Source: Microcystis aeruginosa LEGE 91341 (GTDB lineage: Bacteria; Cyanobacteriota; Cyanobacteriia; Cyanobacteriales; Microcystaceae). From it: DNA of 64,000 bases. Positions within the stretch are counted from its first letter, which is position 1, and each line of letters starts with the position of its first letter. The notes beneath the pieces are model-generated. The model did no database searches. It was not told where the DNA came from and saw nothing but the letters and a program-made list of their open reading frames with translations. Shown piece after piece: positions 47,642 through 56,536 of the stretch. A program made the translations under genes and the position numbers. The stretch lies in assembly GCF_015206885.1 (NCBI RefSeq), contig NZ_JADEXY010000001.1:1-64000 (forward strand). Reading direction: 5' to 3'.

Positions 47642-49840
47642 ATGACAGCTACTAGCACAATTCCCGATTTTTGTCAAGGAATAAAATATTTTGGGGGTTC
47701 CTTACCCGAATTTGATAAATATGCAGGAAAAGCCGCTATCGCTGAGGGAAAAACCGCTATTATTGCCGCTAATGACCCAAATGCTATCTATCAAACTCTC
47801 CTAGCCGCCGATGCTTTGCGTTACCTCACCCTACAAATCACCGCTACCAAAGAATCGGGACACCCCGGCGGTTTTGCCAGCGCTGCCGACGTGATTGCCT
47901 CTTTGATGATGTTAGGCCAGAAAAATATTTTCACCGAAGTGGGCCATCATGCTCCCGGTTTTTATAGTAACGTCTTTCTCGATCGCTCTCTGGAAGCCAT
48001 GGGCATCAGCAACGTCAGCCAATTGGGAGAACGTTTTCGGGAAAAACACGGACTTTTAGGACATCTTTCTGGACAAATCCCCGGACTGCTCGGGCCCGCT
48101 GGTCCTTTGGGCCAAGGCCAACATTTCGCCATGGCAGCGGCCAAATTACACCCTAATACCCTTTTCCCTGTGACTATCGGGGATGGTGGTTTAGGAGAAC
48201 CCTACATTATGAGTAGTTTTGGTCATTTTCACACTGCTTATCCAGAAATTACTAATTTTCTGCCGATTTTAGTTTGGAATGGCTATTCTCAAGAACACCA
48301 TAGCATGGTGTCCCTGAAAACTAACGCCGAAATGGAAGCCTATTGGCGCGGTAATGGTTTTGAGGAAGTGATTCTTATTAATGCTAAAGACTTCGATGAT
48401 GCTAATCAAAATGGGGAATATGTAGATAGCACCAAATTCTCTTTTAACCAGCGTCTGGAGTTCATGAAAGCGGTGTTAATGGCCACGGATAAAGCCGCCC
48501 AATTAGCTCTAGGTGGTAAACTAACCGTTATCATTATTAAACAACTGAAAGGGGCGGGAGTTCACAAACGGGGAGCGGCTTCCCATAATCTTTATCCTGG
48601 AGATTCTTTAGAAAAAGATTATATCGTTGCTGCCTTACAAGAACGCGCTTTACCCCCAGAAGCTTGGGCAATTGTTCGTACTAATTTCGAGCGCTCTGGA
48701 GGGGGTTCAGCAGGGGAAACAGTGGTGACGGAAAAAGTCTTACCGCTGCCGGATTTAGGAACCTTACCGATGACCGAATATACTGTGGGTGGCGATAAAA
48801 AAGTGGCCACCACTGCTATGGGGGAATTAGTGGTAGCTGTGGGTAAAGCTGACCCTAATTTTGTTGTCACTAATGCTGATGGTAATGCCGCTTCAGGAAT
48901 TAATAATATTAACGTCGGTTTAAAGATTATTCACCCCACCACCGATGATACCTATTTCCAAGCACCTAATGGTCAAGTTTATGAACCTTTAAGCGAGGAT
49001 GCCTGTGCCGGATTAGCCGTCGGTTTATCTCTCTTAGGAGCGCGGACTTTATGGTGTTCCTACGAGTCTTTTGCTATCAATGGTTTACCGATTTGGCAAA
49101 CTGTAACCCAAGCGATGGCCGAGTTACGTCGTCCCACCCCTTCTACTATTACTTTATTCACCGCCGGAGCCTTGGAACAAGGGCGTAATGGTTGGACACA
49201 CCAACGCCCAGAGATTGAAAATTATTTCGCCGCTATGATGCGAAATGGTAATATTTTCCCGCTCTTTCCCTGCGATGCTAACAGTATTCAAGTCTGTTAT
49301 GAATGGGCGTTAGGAACTAGCAATAAAGGCATTACAATCACCGCGAGTAAATCGCCTTTACCAGTACGAACCAGCTTTGAGCAAACCCGTCAAGCTTTGG
49401 AAAAAGGCGGCATAATTCTCCACGAATCGGAAGGCAGTAAAAAAGTCGTTTTTGCCGTCATTGGTGATATGACTTTATTACCCGTTTTTGATTCTGCACA
49501 ACAGTTAGAAGCAGCTGGAATCGGCGTAAAAATCGTCTCGGTAATTAATCCTCGTCGTCTCTATCGTCCTAGCGATGTGATGAGTGAAACTAGCTCGCAA
49601 GCTGATAATAATTTCCTTGATGATGCTGGTTTTGATAGTCTCTTTGCTGGTGATGCTTTAATCGGAGTAACCGGTGGTACAAGCGCCATGTTAGAACCGA
49701 TTCTGTTACGCAGTAACACCCGTCGGGATGTCTTCGCTTGGAAACGGGGAGAAACCACCGCCAGTGCCGGGGAAATTATGGCCTATAATGGCTTAACTGC
49801 CAATGCTTTAACTGCGCGTGCTACCCAGTTATTAGGTTAA
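47642..49840 (+). CDS. Phosphoketolase/transketolase-like ThDP enzyme
   Basis: A 732-residue thiamine-diphosphate enzyme. The N-terminal SGHPGGFASAADV and GHLSGQIPG, the ThDP motif GDGGLGEPYI...WNGYSQEHHSM, and the GAGVHKRGA segment follow the phosphoketolase layout, yet the sequence is well diverged from standard XFP. It resembles the second phosphoketolase-like protein of cyanobacteria (Synechocystis sll0529 type). It would cleave xylulose 5-phosphate or a related ketose phosphate to acetyl phosphate; activity is inferred. It stands divergently from the polysaccharide-export gene. Confidence 0.8.
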   Translation: MTATSTIPDFCQGIKYFGGSLPEFDKYAGKAAIAEGKTAIIAANDPNAIYQTLLAADALRYLTLQITATKESGHPGGFASAADVIASLMMLGQKNIFTEVGHHAPGFYSNVFLDRSLEAMGISNVSQLGERFREKHGLLGHLSGQIPGLLGPAGPLGQGQHFAMAAAKLHPNTLFPVTIGDGGLGEPYIMSSFGHFHTAYPEITNFLPILVWNGYSQEHHSMVSLKTNAEMEAYWRGNGFEEVILINAKDFDDANQNGEYVDSTKFSFNQRLEFMKAVLMATDKAAQLALGGKLTVIIIKQLKGAGVHKRGAASHNLYPGDSLEKDYIVAALQERALPPEAWAIVRTNFERSGGGSAGETVVTEKVLPLPDLGTLPMTEYTVGGDKKVATTAMGELVVAVGKADPNFVVTNADGNAASGINNINVGLKIIHPTTDDTYFQAPNGQVYEPLSEDACAGLAVGLSLLGARTLWCSYESFAINGLPIWQTVTQAMAELRRPTPSTITLFTAGALEQGRNGWTHQRPEIENYFAAMMRNGNIFPLFPCDANSIQVCYEWALGTSNKGITITASKSPLPVRTSFEQTRQALEKGGIILHESEGSKKVVFAVIGDMTLLPVFDSAQQLEAAGIGVKIVSVINPRRLYRPSDVMSETSSQADNNFLDDAGFDSLFAGDALIGVTGGTSAMLEPILLRSNTRRDVFAWKRGETTASAGEIMAYNGLTANALTARATQLLG

Positions 49841-49867
49841 GTTCCCAGTTAGTTTTTTTTGATTATT

Positions 49868-49903
49868 CCCTACTCTCTCTGATTGGAAAGTAGGGATTTT
49901 TTT
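49868..49903 (+). terminator. Rho-independent terminator of the phosphoketolase-like gene
   Basis: Stem CCCTACT/AGTAGGG with a 14-base loop, then a run of seven T (49897-49903). It starts 28 bp after the stop codon. Confidence 0.75.
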
Positions 49904-49907
49904 CAGG

Positions 49908-50843
49908 TCACTTTTGCCAACGGGGTAAACTTTTAATCACTTTCCATAGGCGAGGATATTGGAGGGATAGATAGCGTTTAATATGGGATTTTAAACTAAC
50001 TAAATCCTGAGATTCTTTTAGTTCTCTATCTTGATAAAAACGAATTAAATCATCCCGTCTTTTCAGTAAAATTTTAATTTGTTGGTAATCTTCTGCGCTT
50101 AAAACTTGATGGGGTTGAATATTTTCTGGCAGCGGGCGCGGGATGTAAAAAGTTGTATGAGATGGGGATAATTCTTCGATAGGACGTTCTTTGGTATAGA
50201 GATAGATAGAAAGAGATTTCCGGGATAAATGTCGTTGATTTTCTGGTAAATTAATCTGAGAAAATCCATGCCATGAATATTCATTGGTTTCAAAAATAAG
50301 ACAACGATTAAAGATAGGGACAAAAGATTTAATCTTATTTTCTTCCGGTTGGCGAGGATTGGAATGTAACTCTAGATTCCCTCCCCAATCTGCTTGCCAT
50401 TGGGGATTTAAATAGATTAATAAATTCAAGCGGCGATGATACCAGTGACGCTCATCGAGGTTAAAATCAATGTGAGGATCTAATTCTTGACCGTGTAAAT
50501 TTTCGTGGGTTCCACCCCCATAAAAACTAGGGTCTGGAATTAAATTGTCGATACCAGTTAATTGGGAAATTAACTCGAGAAACTCTTGAGCTTGAATGTA
50601 GCGGCCAAACTGTTGATAAACACCCCCCAAACCGATTAAATCCTCATTAACCGCCTTCCCGCCAACTTTTCCTAACTCACTAATGGCTTTTTGCGGATTA
50701 AAACTGGGAAAATTTTCCAGCAAAATTTGCGCTTGCTCCCTAACTAGAAAATTATCGATGACCAAATGCTTAAACGGTTGCGCTGTCTCAAAATCTTGAC
50801 GATAGACAGAAGATTTCTCATAAACAAGGGGATTGATAAACAT
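49908..50843 (-). CDS. 2-oxoglutarate/Fe(II)-dependent oxygenase (prolyl-4-hydroxylase-like)
   Basis: A 311-residue dioxygenase with a double-stranded beta-helix. The metal ligands are in HIDFNLDERHWYH (HxD) and a distal His in ETNEYSWHGF, with the 2-oxoglutarate Arg probably in HLSRKSLSIYLY. It resembles SM-20/prolyl-hydroxylase-like proteins that modify proteins or sugars. The substrate is unknown. It runs divergently from the OppC-like permease. Confidence 0.87.
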   Translation of the reverse strand: MFINPLVYEKSSVYRQDFETAQPFKHLVIDNFLVREQAQILLENFPSFNPQKAISELGKVGGKAVNEDLIGLGGVYQQFGRYIQAQEFLELISQLTGIDNLIPDPSFYGGGTHENLHGQELDPHIDFNLDERHWYHRRLNLLIYLNPQWQADWGGNLELHSNPRQPEENKIKSFVPIFNRCLIFETNEYSWHGFSQINLPENQRHLSRKSLSIYLYTKERPIEELSPSHTTFYIPRPLPENIQPHQVLSAEDYQQIKILLKRRDDLIRFYQDRELKESQDLVSLKSHIKRYLSLQYPRLWKVIKSLPRWQK

Positions 50844-50927
50844 TAGACAGCTTTTTTGTTGGTATGATAAATTGTAGCAATCAAACTAGCAAAATAAAGA
50901 TTAACTCTCCTATTGACCTCATCGCCT

Positions 50928-52055
50928 ATGGACTGGTGGCACAAACTCAAAGATAATCCTCTCGCCCGTTGGGGAGCAGTTTTACTGTTAATCTTCTATT
51001 TAAGCGTAATAGCGGCGGATTTTGTCGCTCCCTACTCTCCCTACTCCTCCCAACCCGGTCAGTCTCTCCTCCCTCCCACCCAAATCTTTTGGCGCTCGCA
51101 GTCGGGAAGTAACAAGGGTGAGTGGATTGGCCCCCACGTCTATCCCACTACTCAAAGTGCTATTAATATAGAAACTGGTGAGCGGAAGCTAATTAGAGAT
51201 TTTAACAACCCCTTGCCGCTACGTCTCTTGGTTAAGGGTGAACCCTATAATTTCGGTCAAATTCGCCTACCTTTGCCGCCAAAATGGCAGGAAGTAACTT
51301 TATTCCCTGGTATCCCTTTTGATCGCCATCTGTTCGGGGTCATCGGCGATGGTAGAATCAATATATTGGGAACTGACGAATCAGGACGCGATAGTTTTAG
51401 TCGCCTGATTTTTGGGGGCAGAATTAGTTTATTTATCGGTTTGGTGGGGATTTTAATTTCTTTCCCTATCGGTTTATTTGTTGGTGGCGTTTCTGGCTAT
51501 TTTGGTGGTTGGTTAGATGCGATTTTAATGCGTTTTGTGGAAGTTTTAATGACTATCCCCGGCATATATTTACTCGTGGCTCTGGCGGCCGTTTTACCCG
51601 CAGGATTAACCAGCACCCAGCGCTTTTTATTAATCGTTCTGATTACTTCTTTTATCAGTTGGTCGGGATTAGCGCGAGTAATTCGCGGTCAAGTTTTATC
51701 CCTGAAAGAACAGGAATTTATTCAGGCCGCTAAAGCTATGGGAGCAAAACCACTTTATATTATTCTGCGTCATGTGCTGCCCCAAACTGCCAGTTATATC
51801 ATTATTTCTGCTACGTTAGCCGTGCCGGGATTTATCGTGGCCGAATCGGTTTTAAGTTTAATTGGTTTGGGAATTCAACAACCTGATCCTAGTTGGGGAA
51901 ATATGCTTTCTTTGGCTACCAATGCCTCAATTATTGTTCTACAACCCTGGTTAATTTGGCCACCTGCGTTGTTAATTATTCTCACCGTTTTAGCTTTTAA
52001 TTTACTCGGTGATGGTTTACGCGATTCTCTAGATCCTCGCAATTTAGAGAGATAA
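50928..52055 (+). CDS. OppC/DppC-type ABC transporter permease
   Basis: A 375-residue inner-membrane permease. An N-terminal OppC helix is followed by an unusually long extracytoplasmic segment (about 25-145) before the core of six helices. The cytoplasmic EAA loop is RGQVLSLKEQEFIQAAKAMGA. It imports a peptide or similar solute, but no partner permease, binding protein or ATPase is adjacent. ATG 50928 is preferred to the in-frame TTG at 50913. Confidence 0.88.
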   Translation: MDWWHKLKDNPLARWGAVLLLIFYLSVIAADFVAPYSPYSSQPGQSLLPPTQIFWRSQSGSNKGEWIGPHVYPTTQSAINIETGERKLIRDFNNPLPLRLLVKGEPYNFGQIRLPLPPKWQEVTLFPGIPFDRHLFGVIGDGRINILGTDESGRDSFSRLIFGGRISLFIGLVGILISFPIGLFVGGVSGYFGGWLDAILMRFVEVLMTIPGIYLLVALAAVLPAGLTSTQRFLLIVLITSFISWSGLARVIRGQVLSLKEQEFIQAAKAMGAKPLYIILRHVLPQTASYIIISATLAVPGFIVAESVLSLIGLGIQQPDPSWGNMLSLATNASIIVLQPWLIWPPALLIILTVLAFNLLGDGLRDSLDPRNLER

Positions 52056-52153
52056 TTTAGTTATTTTAACAGTCAGGAGGCGATCGGCATGAGTCAGGAG
52101 ATTATTTTTATTTATTCTCCCTTCTCCCTGCTCCCTGCTCCCCTCTCACCACT

Positions 52154-52183
52154 TCATAATTCATAATTCATAATTCATAATTC
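52154..52183. repeat. TCATAAT heptamer array
   Basis: About four units of TCATAAT, as at the window start. It sits between the permease gene and the glycosidase-like gene. Confidence 0.85.
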
Positions 52184-52203
52184 TTACTCCCTCACTTCCC
52201 ATT

Positions 52204-53439
52204 ATGAATAAAATCAGTAAAACCTTTAATAATTTCGCCGATAGTTTGGTGATTTATAGTCAAAGATACGGAAAAATAAGCTGGTTAATATTTTTAATTA
52301 TCTTTGCTTGTATCATGACGATAACCTTTAATGATCCGGCACAATCGACCAATCAACCCCAAGAAAAACCCGAAATTCGTGGAGTTTGGTTAACTAATAT
52401 CGATAGTGAGGTATTATTTAAACCGCAAACCCTAAAAGATGCCCTTGATAGGTTGGCTGATTTAAACTTTAACACTATTTATCCCACGGTCTGGAATTGG
52501 GGTTATACACTCTATCCTTCTAAGGTAGCAGAAAAAGTCACGGGACGAGCGATCGATCCCCATGAATCTTTAAAAAATCGTGACTTTTTAAAGGAAATGA
52601 TTAGCCAAGGTCATCGAAAAAAATTAAGAATTATTCCCTGGTTTGAATTTGGTTTTATGGCTCCTGCGGATTCAGAATTAGCCAAACGACATCCCGATTG
52701 GTTAACCCAAAGACAGGATAAAAGTGTGATTTGGTGGGAAGGAAAAGTGCATCAACGGGTGTGGTTAAATCCCTTACATCCGCAGGTACAAAACTTTATT
52801 ACGGATTTAGTCAGCGAGATTATTACTAACTACGATATAGAAGGAATTCAGTTTGATGACCATTTTGGTTATCCCGCCGATTTTGGCTATGATGAAATGA
52901 CGATTAAACTCTACCAAAGGGAACATTCTGGACAATTACCACCGCAAGATTACCAAGATAAAGCATGGATTCAATGGCGGGCCGATAAAATTACTGACTA
53001 TATGAATAGTTTAGCCCAGACGATTAAAAAGCAGCAACCTAGAGCGATTATTTCCCTATCTCCTAATCCCTACACTTTCTCCCTAGAATCCTATCTTTTA
53101 GATTGGCAAAAATGGCAGCAAAAAAACTTGATTGATGAGTTAGTAATACAAGTGTATCGAACTGATATGAACGCCTTTGACTGGGAATTATCCCAACCAG
53201 AATTACAGCAAGCTAGAGAATCTATCCCCGTGGCTATTGGGATTTTATCTGGTTTAAAAGGTCGTCCGATTCCGATGGTTAATATTACTCAACAAGTGGA
53301 AAAATCGAGACAAGAAAATTTTGGTGTTTCTTTCTTTTTCTACGAAACCTTATGGAATATCAGCAATGAATCCCCTTCCTATCGACGCAGGATTTTTAGG
53401 GAAATACTCCAGTCTGCTAATCCAGTGGTGATTCGGTAG
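52204..53439 (+). CDS. GH10-like (YngK/DUF187) glycosidase-family protein
   Basis: A 411-residue protein with one N-terminal membrane segment (ISWLIFLIIFACIMTITF), then the GHL10 barrel. The family start EIRGVWLTNIDSEVLF is clear, and the putative catalytic region GIQFDDHFGYP matches. It probably acts on peptidoglycan or another glycan in the periplasm; the specificity is unknown. The region after its stop is an IS1 relic. Confidence 0.88.
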   Translation: MNKISKTFNNFADSLVIYSQRYGKISWLIFLIIFACIMTITFNDPAQSTNQPQEKPEIRGVWLTNIDSEVLFKPQTLKDALDRLADLNFNTIYPTVWNWGYTLYPSKVAEKVTGRAIDPHESLKNRDFLKEMISQGHRKKLRIIPWFEFGFMAPADSELAKRHPDWLTQRQDKSVIWWEGKVHQRVWLNPLHPQVQNFITDLVSEIITNYDIEGIQFDDHFGYPADFGYDEMTIKLYQREHSGQLPPQDYQDKAWIQWRADKITDYMNSLAQTIKKQQPRAIISLSPNPYTFSLESYLLDWQKWQQKNLIDELVIQVYRTDMNAFDWELSQPELQQARESIPVAIGILSGLKGRPIPMVNITQQVEKSRQENFGVSFFFYETLWNISNESPSYRRRIFREILQSANPVVIR

Positions 53440-53583
53440 TAGTGATGGCGGCTTAATCCTTTGCTTTGCTGTGCATTGTAGTCATGGATAAAATACCAAA
53501 GGGTTCCCCAACGTGATTCTCCATTTTTTTGGAGAAAGATAGACTCTCTCTCACCAACCGAGAAATCCTTTGTCGAAAGGTAT

Positions 53584-53687
53584 TAAGTAGCTGGTTATAA
53601 TTAAATTAAAAATGGATTTTAGGTTCGATCCCCCCTGCCCCCCTTGATAAGGGGGGTGTCTGATGATTTTTAACGCCTACCTACTTA
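53584..53687. mobile_element. MITE family B, copy 4 (104 bp)
   Basis: Ends TAAGTAGCTGG and GCCTACCTACTTA, with one C6/G6 hairpin unit. It is inserted at a TA inside the IS1 transposase gene, between codons for ERL and NTFRQR. The empty site can be rebuilt exactly, which proves TA duplication. Confidence 0.9.
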
Positions 53688-54052
53688 TTTAATCTTTCAA
53701 TAGGATTAGTTTGACCAGTTTCTTTTCCGACCGTTCGATGACTTTTACTGGGAATTACTGTCTTATAGGACTCCCAAAAGTCTGTGTAAGCAACAGCGCT
53801 CGGTAAACACCTAGTAAACTGTCCCCAAAGTTTTTTGGCTGATTGACGACTTCTATCTCCTAAATAGCAACCAATAACTTCCCTTGTTTTTCTATCAATT
53901 AACCGCCAAATATAAACCTTTATCATCTTAGAAAAAACAAAAGACCACCCTTCGGCTTCTCTCAGGGTCAACATCTCATCAGATTCTATAACCAATTTAC
54001 CTTTTGGTTTGTCCGAAACCTTTATTTGACGGGGGACAGCCGCCAGTTTATT

Positions 54053-54153
54053 GTTGACCCTTCGGCTTCGCTCAGGCTTCGGCCGTGAGCTCAGCCGAAC
54101 GGGTCAACGTCGAGGCTTCGACGGTGAGCTCAGCCGAACCGCGAAGTCGAGAC
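54053..54153. mobile_element. 101-bp palindromic element inside the IS1 relic
   Basis: Made of two hairpins: GTTGACCC...GGGTCAAC (54053-54108), then a stem with AACGTC/GACGTT arms. The inside is rich in TTCGGCT/AGCCGAA. It is flanked by the direct repeat GTTGAC (54053-54058 and 54154-54159). Its removal restores the transposase frame. Confidence 0.78.
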
Positions 54154-54300
54154 GTTGACATAATCTTGTAACCATGACCAACTTACCCCTGTTACTCTAG
54201 CAATTTCTCGTAAGAAAATTCGTTCGAGCAAAAGTTTATCAATTAATTTTTTAGTTTCGTCAGAGACGGTTTTATTAGTGGGATTGCTCACAAACGGTTG

Positions 54301-54323
54301 ACCACACTTCGACAGGCTCAGTG
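54301..54323. mobile_element. 23-bp element (CTTCGACAGGCTCAGTG) inside the IS1 relic
   Basis: A 23-bp insertion carrying the palindrome-like ACTTCGACAGGCTCAGTG. Direct repeats TGACCACA (54299-54306 and 54322-54329) flank it. It shifts the frame in the zinc-ribbon part of the transposase; removing it restores CGQPFVSN. Confidence 0.72.
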
Positions 54324-54455
54324 ACCACATTCTTTACATTGACGTTTGGGGTTTCCATTATGAATAGAAGCATTCTTGATAGTATGTGAGAACCACAACG
54401 CTTGACAGGGGAATAGAGGTGAACTAGGGGGGGTATTTTTTCGGTGCTAGACTGA

Positions 54456-54546
54456 TACTAAATCCGTTGAGCATAGGCTACTTATGAGGAGAGACAAGAG
54501 GCAAAAGGGGGAATAAATAATCAGTTTTTAATAACCAAATTTAGTA
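54456..54546. mobile_element. MITE family C, copy 3
   Basis: Begins TACTAAATCCGTTGAGC and ends AACCAAATTTAGTA, with TA at both ends. The centre GAGGCAAAAGGGGGAATAAA is typical of the family. It lies between the IS1 relic and the acetyltransferase gene. Confidence 0.65.
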
Positions 54547-54560
54547 TAATATTTGAGTAA

Positions 54561-54788
54561 GCCAGACAGGAGCCAGAAAAAGATATTTATCAGAAAATTC
54601 ATGATCAAGCTAGAGGTTTAAAAACTGATTCTAGCCAATTATTTTTATTAATAAATATTCTACACAATTCATACCAGGTAAGCAAGAGGACTACGGCACT
54701 ACTACCGAATCATTACCTATTGGCAGATGATGATTATCTAACAGTTATTTCCTGTCATTATCATTACCAAGATTACTGCGATCGCTGA
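54561..54788 (+). pseudogene. Possible gene remnant, unknown
   Basis: An open stretch of 75 codons begins right after an in-frame TAA and ends at TGA, with no start codon in its first half. It would read ARQEPEKDIYQKIHDQARGL and so on, with ordinary-looking composition. It starts 14 bp after a family C element, so it may be the 3' end of a disrupted gene. I do not recognise it, and it may be chance. Confidence 0.25.
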
Positions 54789-54840
54789 TTTTGGATGGTG
54801 CGTGTTTGCGACAATAATCTCTGATAAAATGCCTCTTAGC

Positions 54841-55431
54841 TTAACTACTATAAGAATTCATCTTTCTATCGTATTGAGGACGACAGGGGCTGCCCCAAGC
54901 GACCTTTTGAGCGGGAATATCGGCAAATACGCTACTTCTTGCCCCAATAACAACATTAGAGCCAATTTTTACCCCCGGAGCCAAAAAACAATCGGCGGCG
55001 ATCCATGTACCATTACCGATGAGGATGGGAGTGGTTTTTAAGCCAAAAGAGCGATCGCCCGGATCGTGACTGCCAGTGCAAAGATAGCATTTTTGAGAAA
55101 TCACACAATGACTGCCGATGGTAACGTTATCTAAACTATAAATCACCACATCATCGCCAATCCAAGTATAATCGCCGATCGCTACTTTCCAAGGATAAGT
55201 CACCCTTACCGTCGGGCGAATTTTCACCCCAAGGCCGATTTTAGCCCCAAATAGCCGCAAAACAGCACAGCGAAAGCTGTCCATCTGGTGCAAACTGAGG
55301 GGAAAAAGAATTCCCTGTACTAACCACCAAAGTAGGATAATTGGATTAGAACGACCGCGATCAAACCAAGATTGATCGTAGGTACGCAGATCTAGCCACG
55401 CTTCCTCATCGGTGCGGATTTCTGGGGACAT
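54841..55431 (-). CDS. WcaF-type hexapeptide acetyltransferase
   Basis: A 196-residue left-handed beta-helix acetyltransferase like WcaF of colanic acid synthesis. The N-terminal LDLRTYDQSWFDRGRS and the hexapeptide coils (IGDDVVIYSLDNVTIGSHCVI onward) are typical. It probably O-acetylates a polysaccharide sugar with acetyl-CoA. It starts 5 bp after the glycosyltransferase stop, so the two form an operon. Confidence 0.9.
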   Translation of the reverse strand: MSPEIRTDEEAWLDLRTYDQSWFDRGRSNPIILLWWLVQGILFPLSLHQMDSFRCAVLRLFGAKIGLGVKIRPTVRVTYPWKVAIGDYTWIGDDVVIYSLDNVTIGSHCVISQKCYLCTGSHDPGDRSFGLKTTPILIGNGTWIAADCFLAPGVKIGSNVVIGARSSVFADIPAQKVAWGSPCRPQYDRKMNSYSS

Positions 55432-55436
55432 AGGAC

Positions 55437-56387
55437 CTATTTAATCATTTCTGCGGGTTGAGGTTCCGAGGGTTTAATCGGGGGATTAGTCTGGGTATTA
55501 ACGTTTAATTTACCGCCAAATTGCCGTAATTCATACAATTTAACCCCTATTTGGTATTCGTACTGACTCAAAAGACGACCGTAGATATAACCAGCTTTGC
55601 CATCCAAGAAACCGAGACGGATAAAATAAAAGAGAATAAAGCGCAGCAGCGGTTTAAAGGGCAGTTTTACCCATATTTTCTTTAAAAAACGTTTTCTCTG
55701 CACTGCATCACCGAACAGGTGCGCTCCGATCGTGCCGCTTTCATCATTACCCGTGAGAATATTGTAATAAACCCGGGCTTCCCAGTTGGAATAACGATTA
55801 TGTCTTTCTAACCAATGATAGATATCGCGGAAATCGATGTGCAGCATATCATTTTTGAGATAGCCCACCTTGCCATCAAGGATAACGTGTTCGTGAACTT
55901 CGTTATCTCCCGTGTTGGGGATATCTTCCGTGTTTAAATTCTCGTATCTGCCGGACTTATGTTTAAATAAGCGCAGATTCCAGTCGGGATACTTGCCACC
56001 ATAACGGATCCATTGTCCGAGGAAGAAGACGCGACGATTGAGGTAATAACCGTTATAGTTGGGATCTTGGATCACGGTGGCGATTTCGTCCCATAGTTCG
56101 GGGGTGATTCTCTCATCACAATCGACGATTAATACCCATTCATTGCGAAAAGGCAGATTATCGAGGGACCAGTTTTTCTTTTTCGGCCAACGACCATTAA
56201 AATAAAATTGGACTACATTAGCACCATAGTTGGTAGATATTTCGATCGAGTGATCGCTGCTTTGGGAATCGACGACAAACACTTCATCAGCCCTAGCAAC
56301 ACTCTCTAAACAAGCGGGAAGGTTGGATTCCTCGTTTTTGGCGGGAATTAACACCGAAACGGGAATTTTTTCTGATTGACTAAACAT
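55437..56387 (-). CDS. Family 2 glycosyltransferase
   Basis: A cytoplasmic GT2 enzyme of 316 residues: PVSVLIPAKNEESNLP at the N-terminus, DSQSSDHS, and the DxD motif in VDCDERITPE. It resembles the LPS core-type glycosyltransferases (WaaE/KdtX group). It is the first gene of a two-gene operon with the acetyltransferase, so both probably decorate the same surface glycan. Confidence 0.92.
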   Translation of the reverse strand: MFSQSEKIPVSVLIPAKNEESNLPACLESVARADEVFVVDSQSSDHSIEISTNYGANVVQFYFNGRWPKKKNWSLDNLPFRNEWVLIVDCDERITPELWDEIATVIQDPNYNGYYLNRRVFFLGQWIRYGGKYPDWNLRLFKHKSGRYENLNTEDIPNTGDNEVHEHVILDGKVGYLKNDMLHIDFRDIYHWLERHNRYSNWEARVYYNILTGNDESGTIGAHLFGDAVQRKRFLKKIWVKLPFKPLLRFILFYFIRLGFLDGKAGYIYGRLLSQYEYQIGVKLYELRQFGGKLNVNTQTNPPIKPSEPQPAEMIK

Positions 56388-56536
56388 TGGTACACTGTGG
56401 CTAGGTAGAGTGTTCGCACCTTTCCTTAAAACCCTTAGTTACTCAGAAAGCGAGAACTAAGACTTAAGATTTTTTTCAATCATACTATACCTTATTCGGT
56501 TTTTTCCGTCATTCTTCTGCTCTTCTCCCTAAATTG

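Larger units (their letters stand above)
53450..54400 (-). pseudogene. Decayed IS1-family transposase gene with three insertions
   Basis: Read on the minus strand, the zinc ribbon (CKECG), helix-turn-helix (FLREIARVTGVSWSWLQDY) and DDE part (YTDFWESY, HRTVGKETGQTNPIERLN) of an IS1 transposase appear in broken pieces. Removing 54301-54323 (23 bp), 54053-54153 (101 bp) and the family B MITE at 53584-53687 (leaving one TA) rejoins them in frame: ECG|QPFVSNP, LQDYVN|NKLAAVP and ERLN|NTFRQRISRLVR. Further small indels remain near each end (about 54385 and 53500). No IS ends could be defined. Confidence 0.82.

Noticed and set aside
53515-53535. TCTCCA-T7-TGGAGA hairpin as a terminator of the glycosidase gene
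   Set aside because: The T run lies in the loop, not after the stem, and the sequence is part of the IS1 transposase coding relic.
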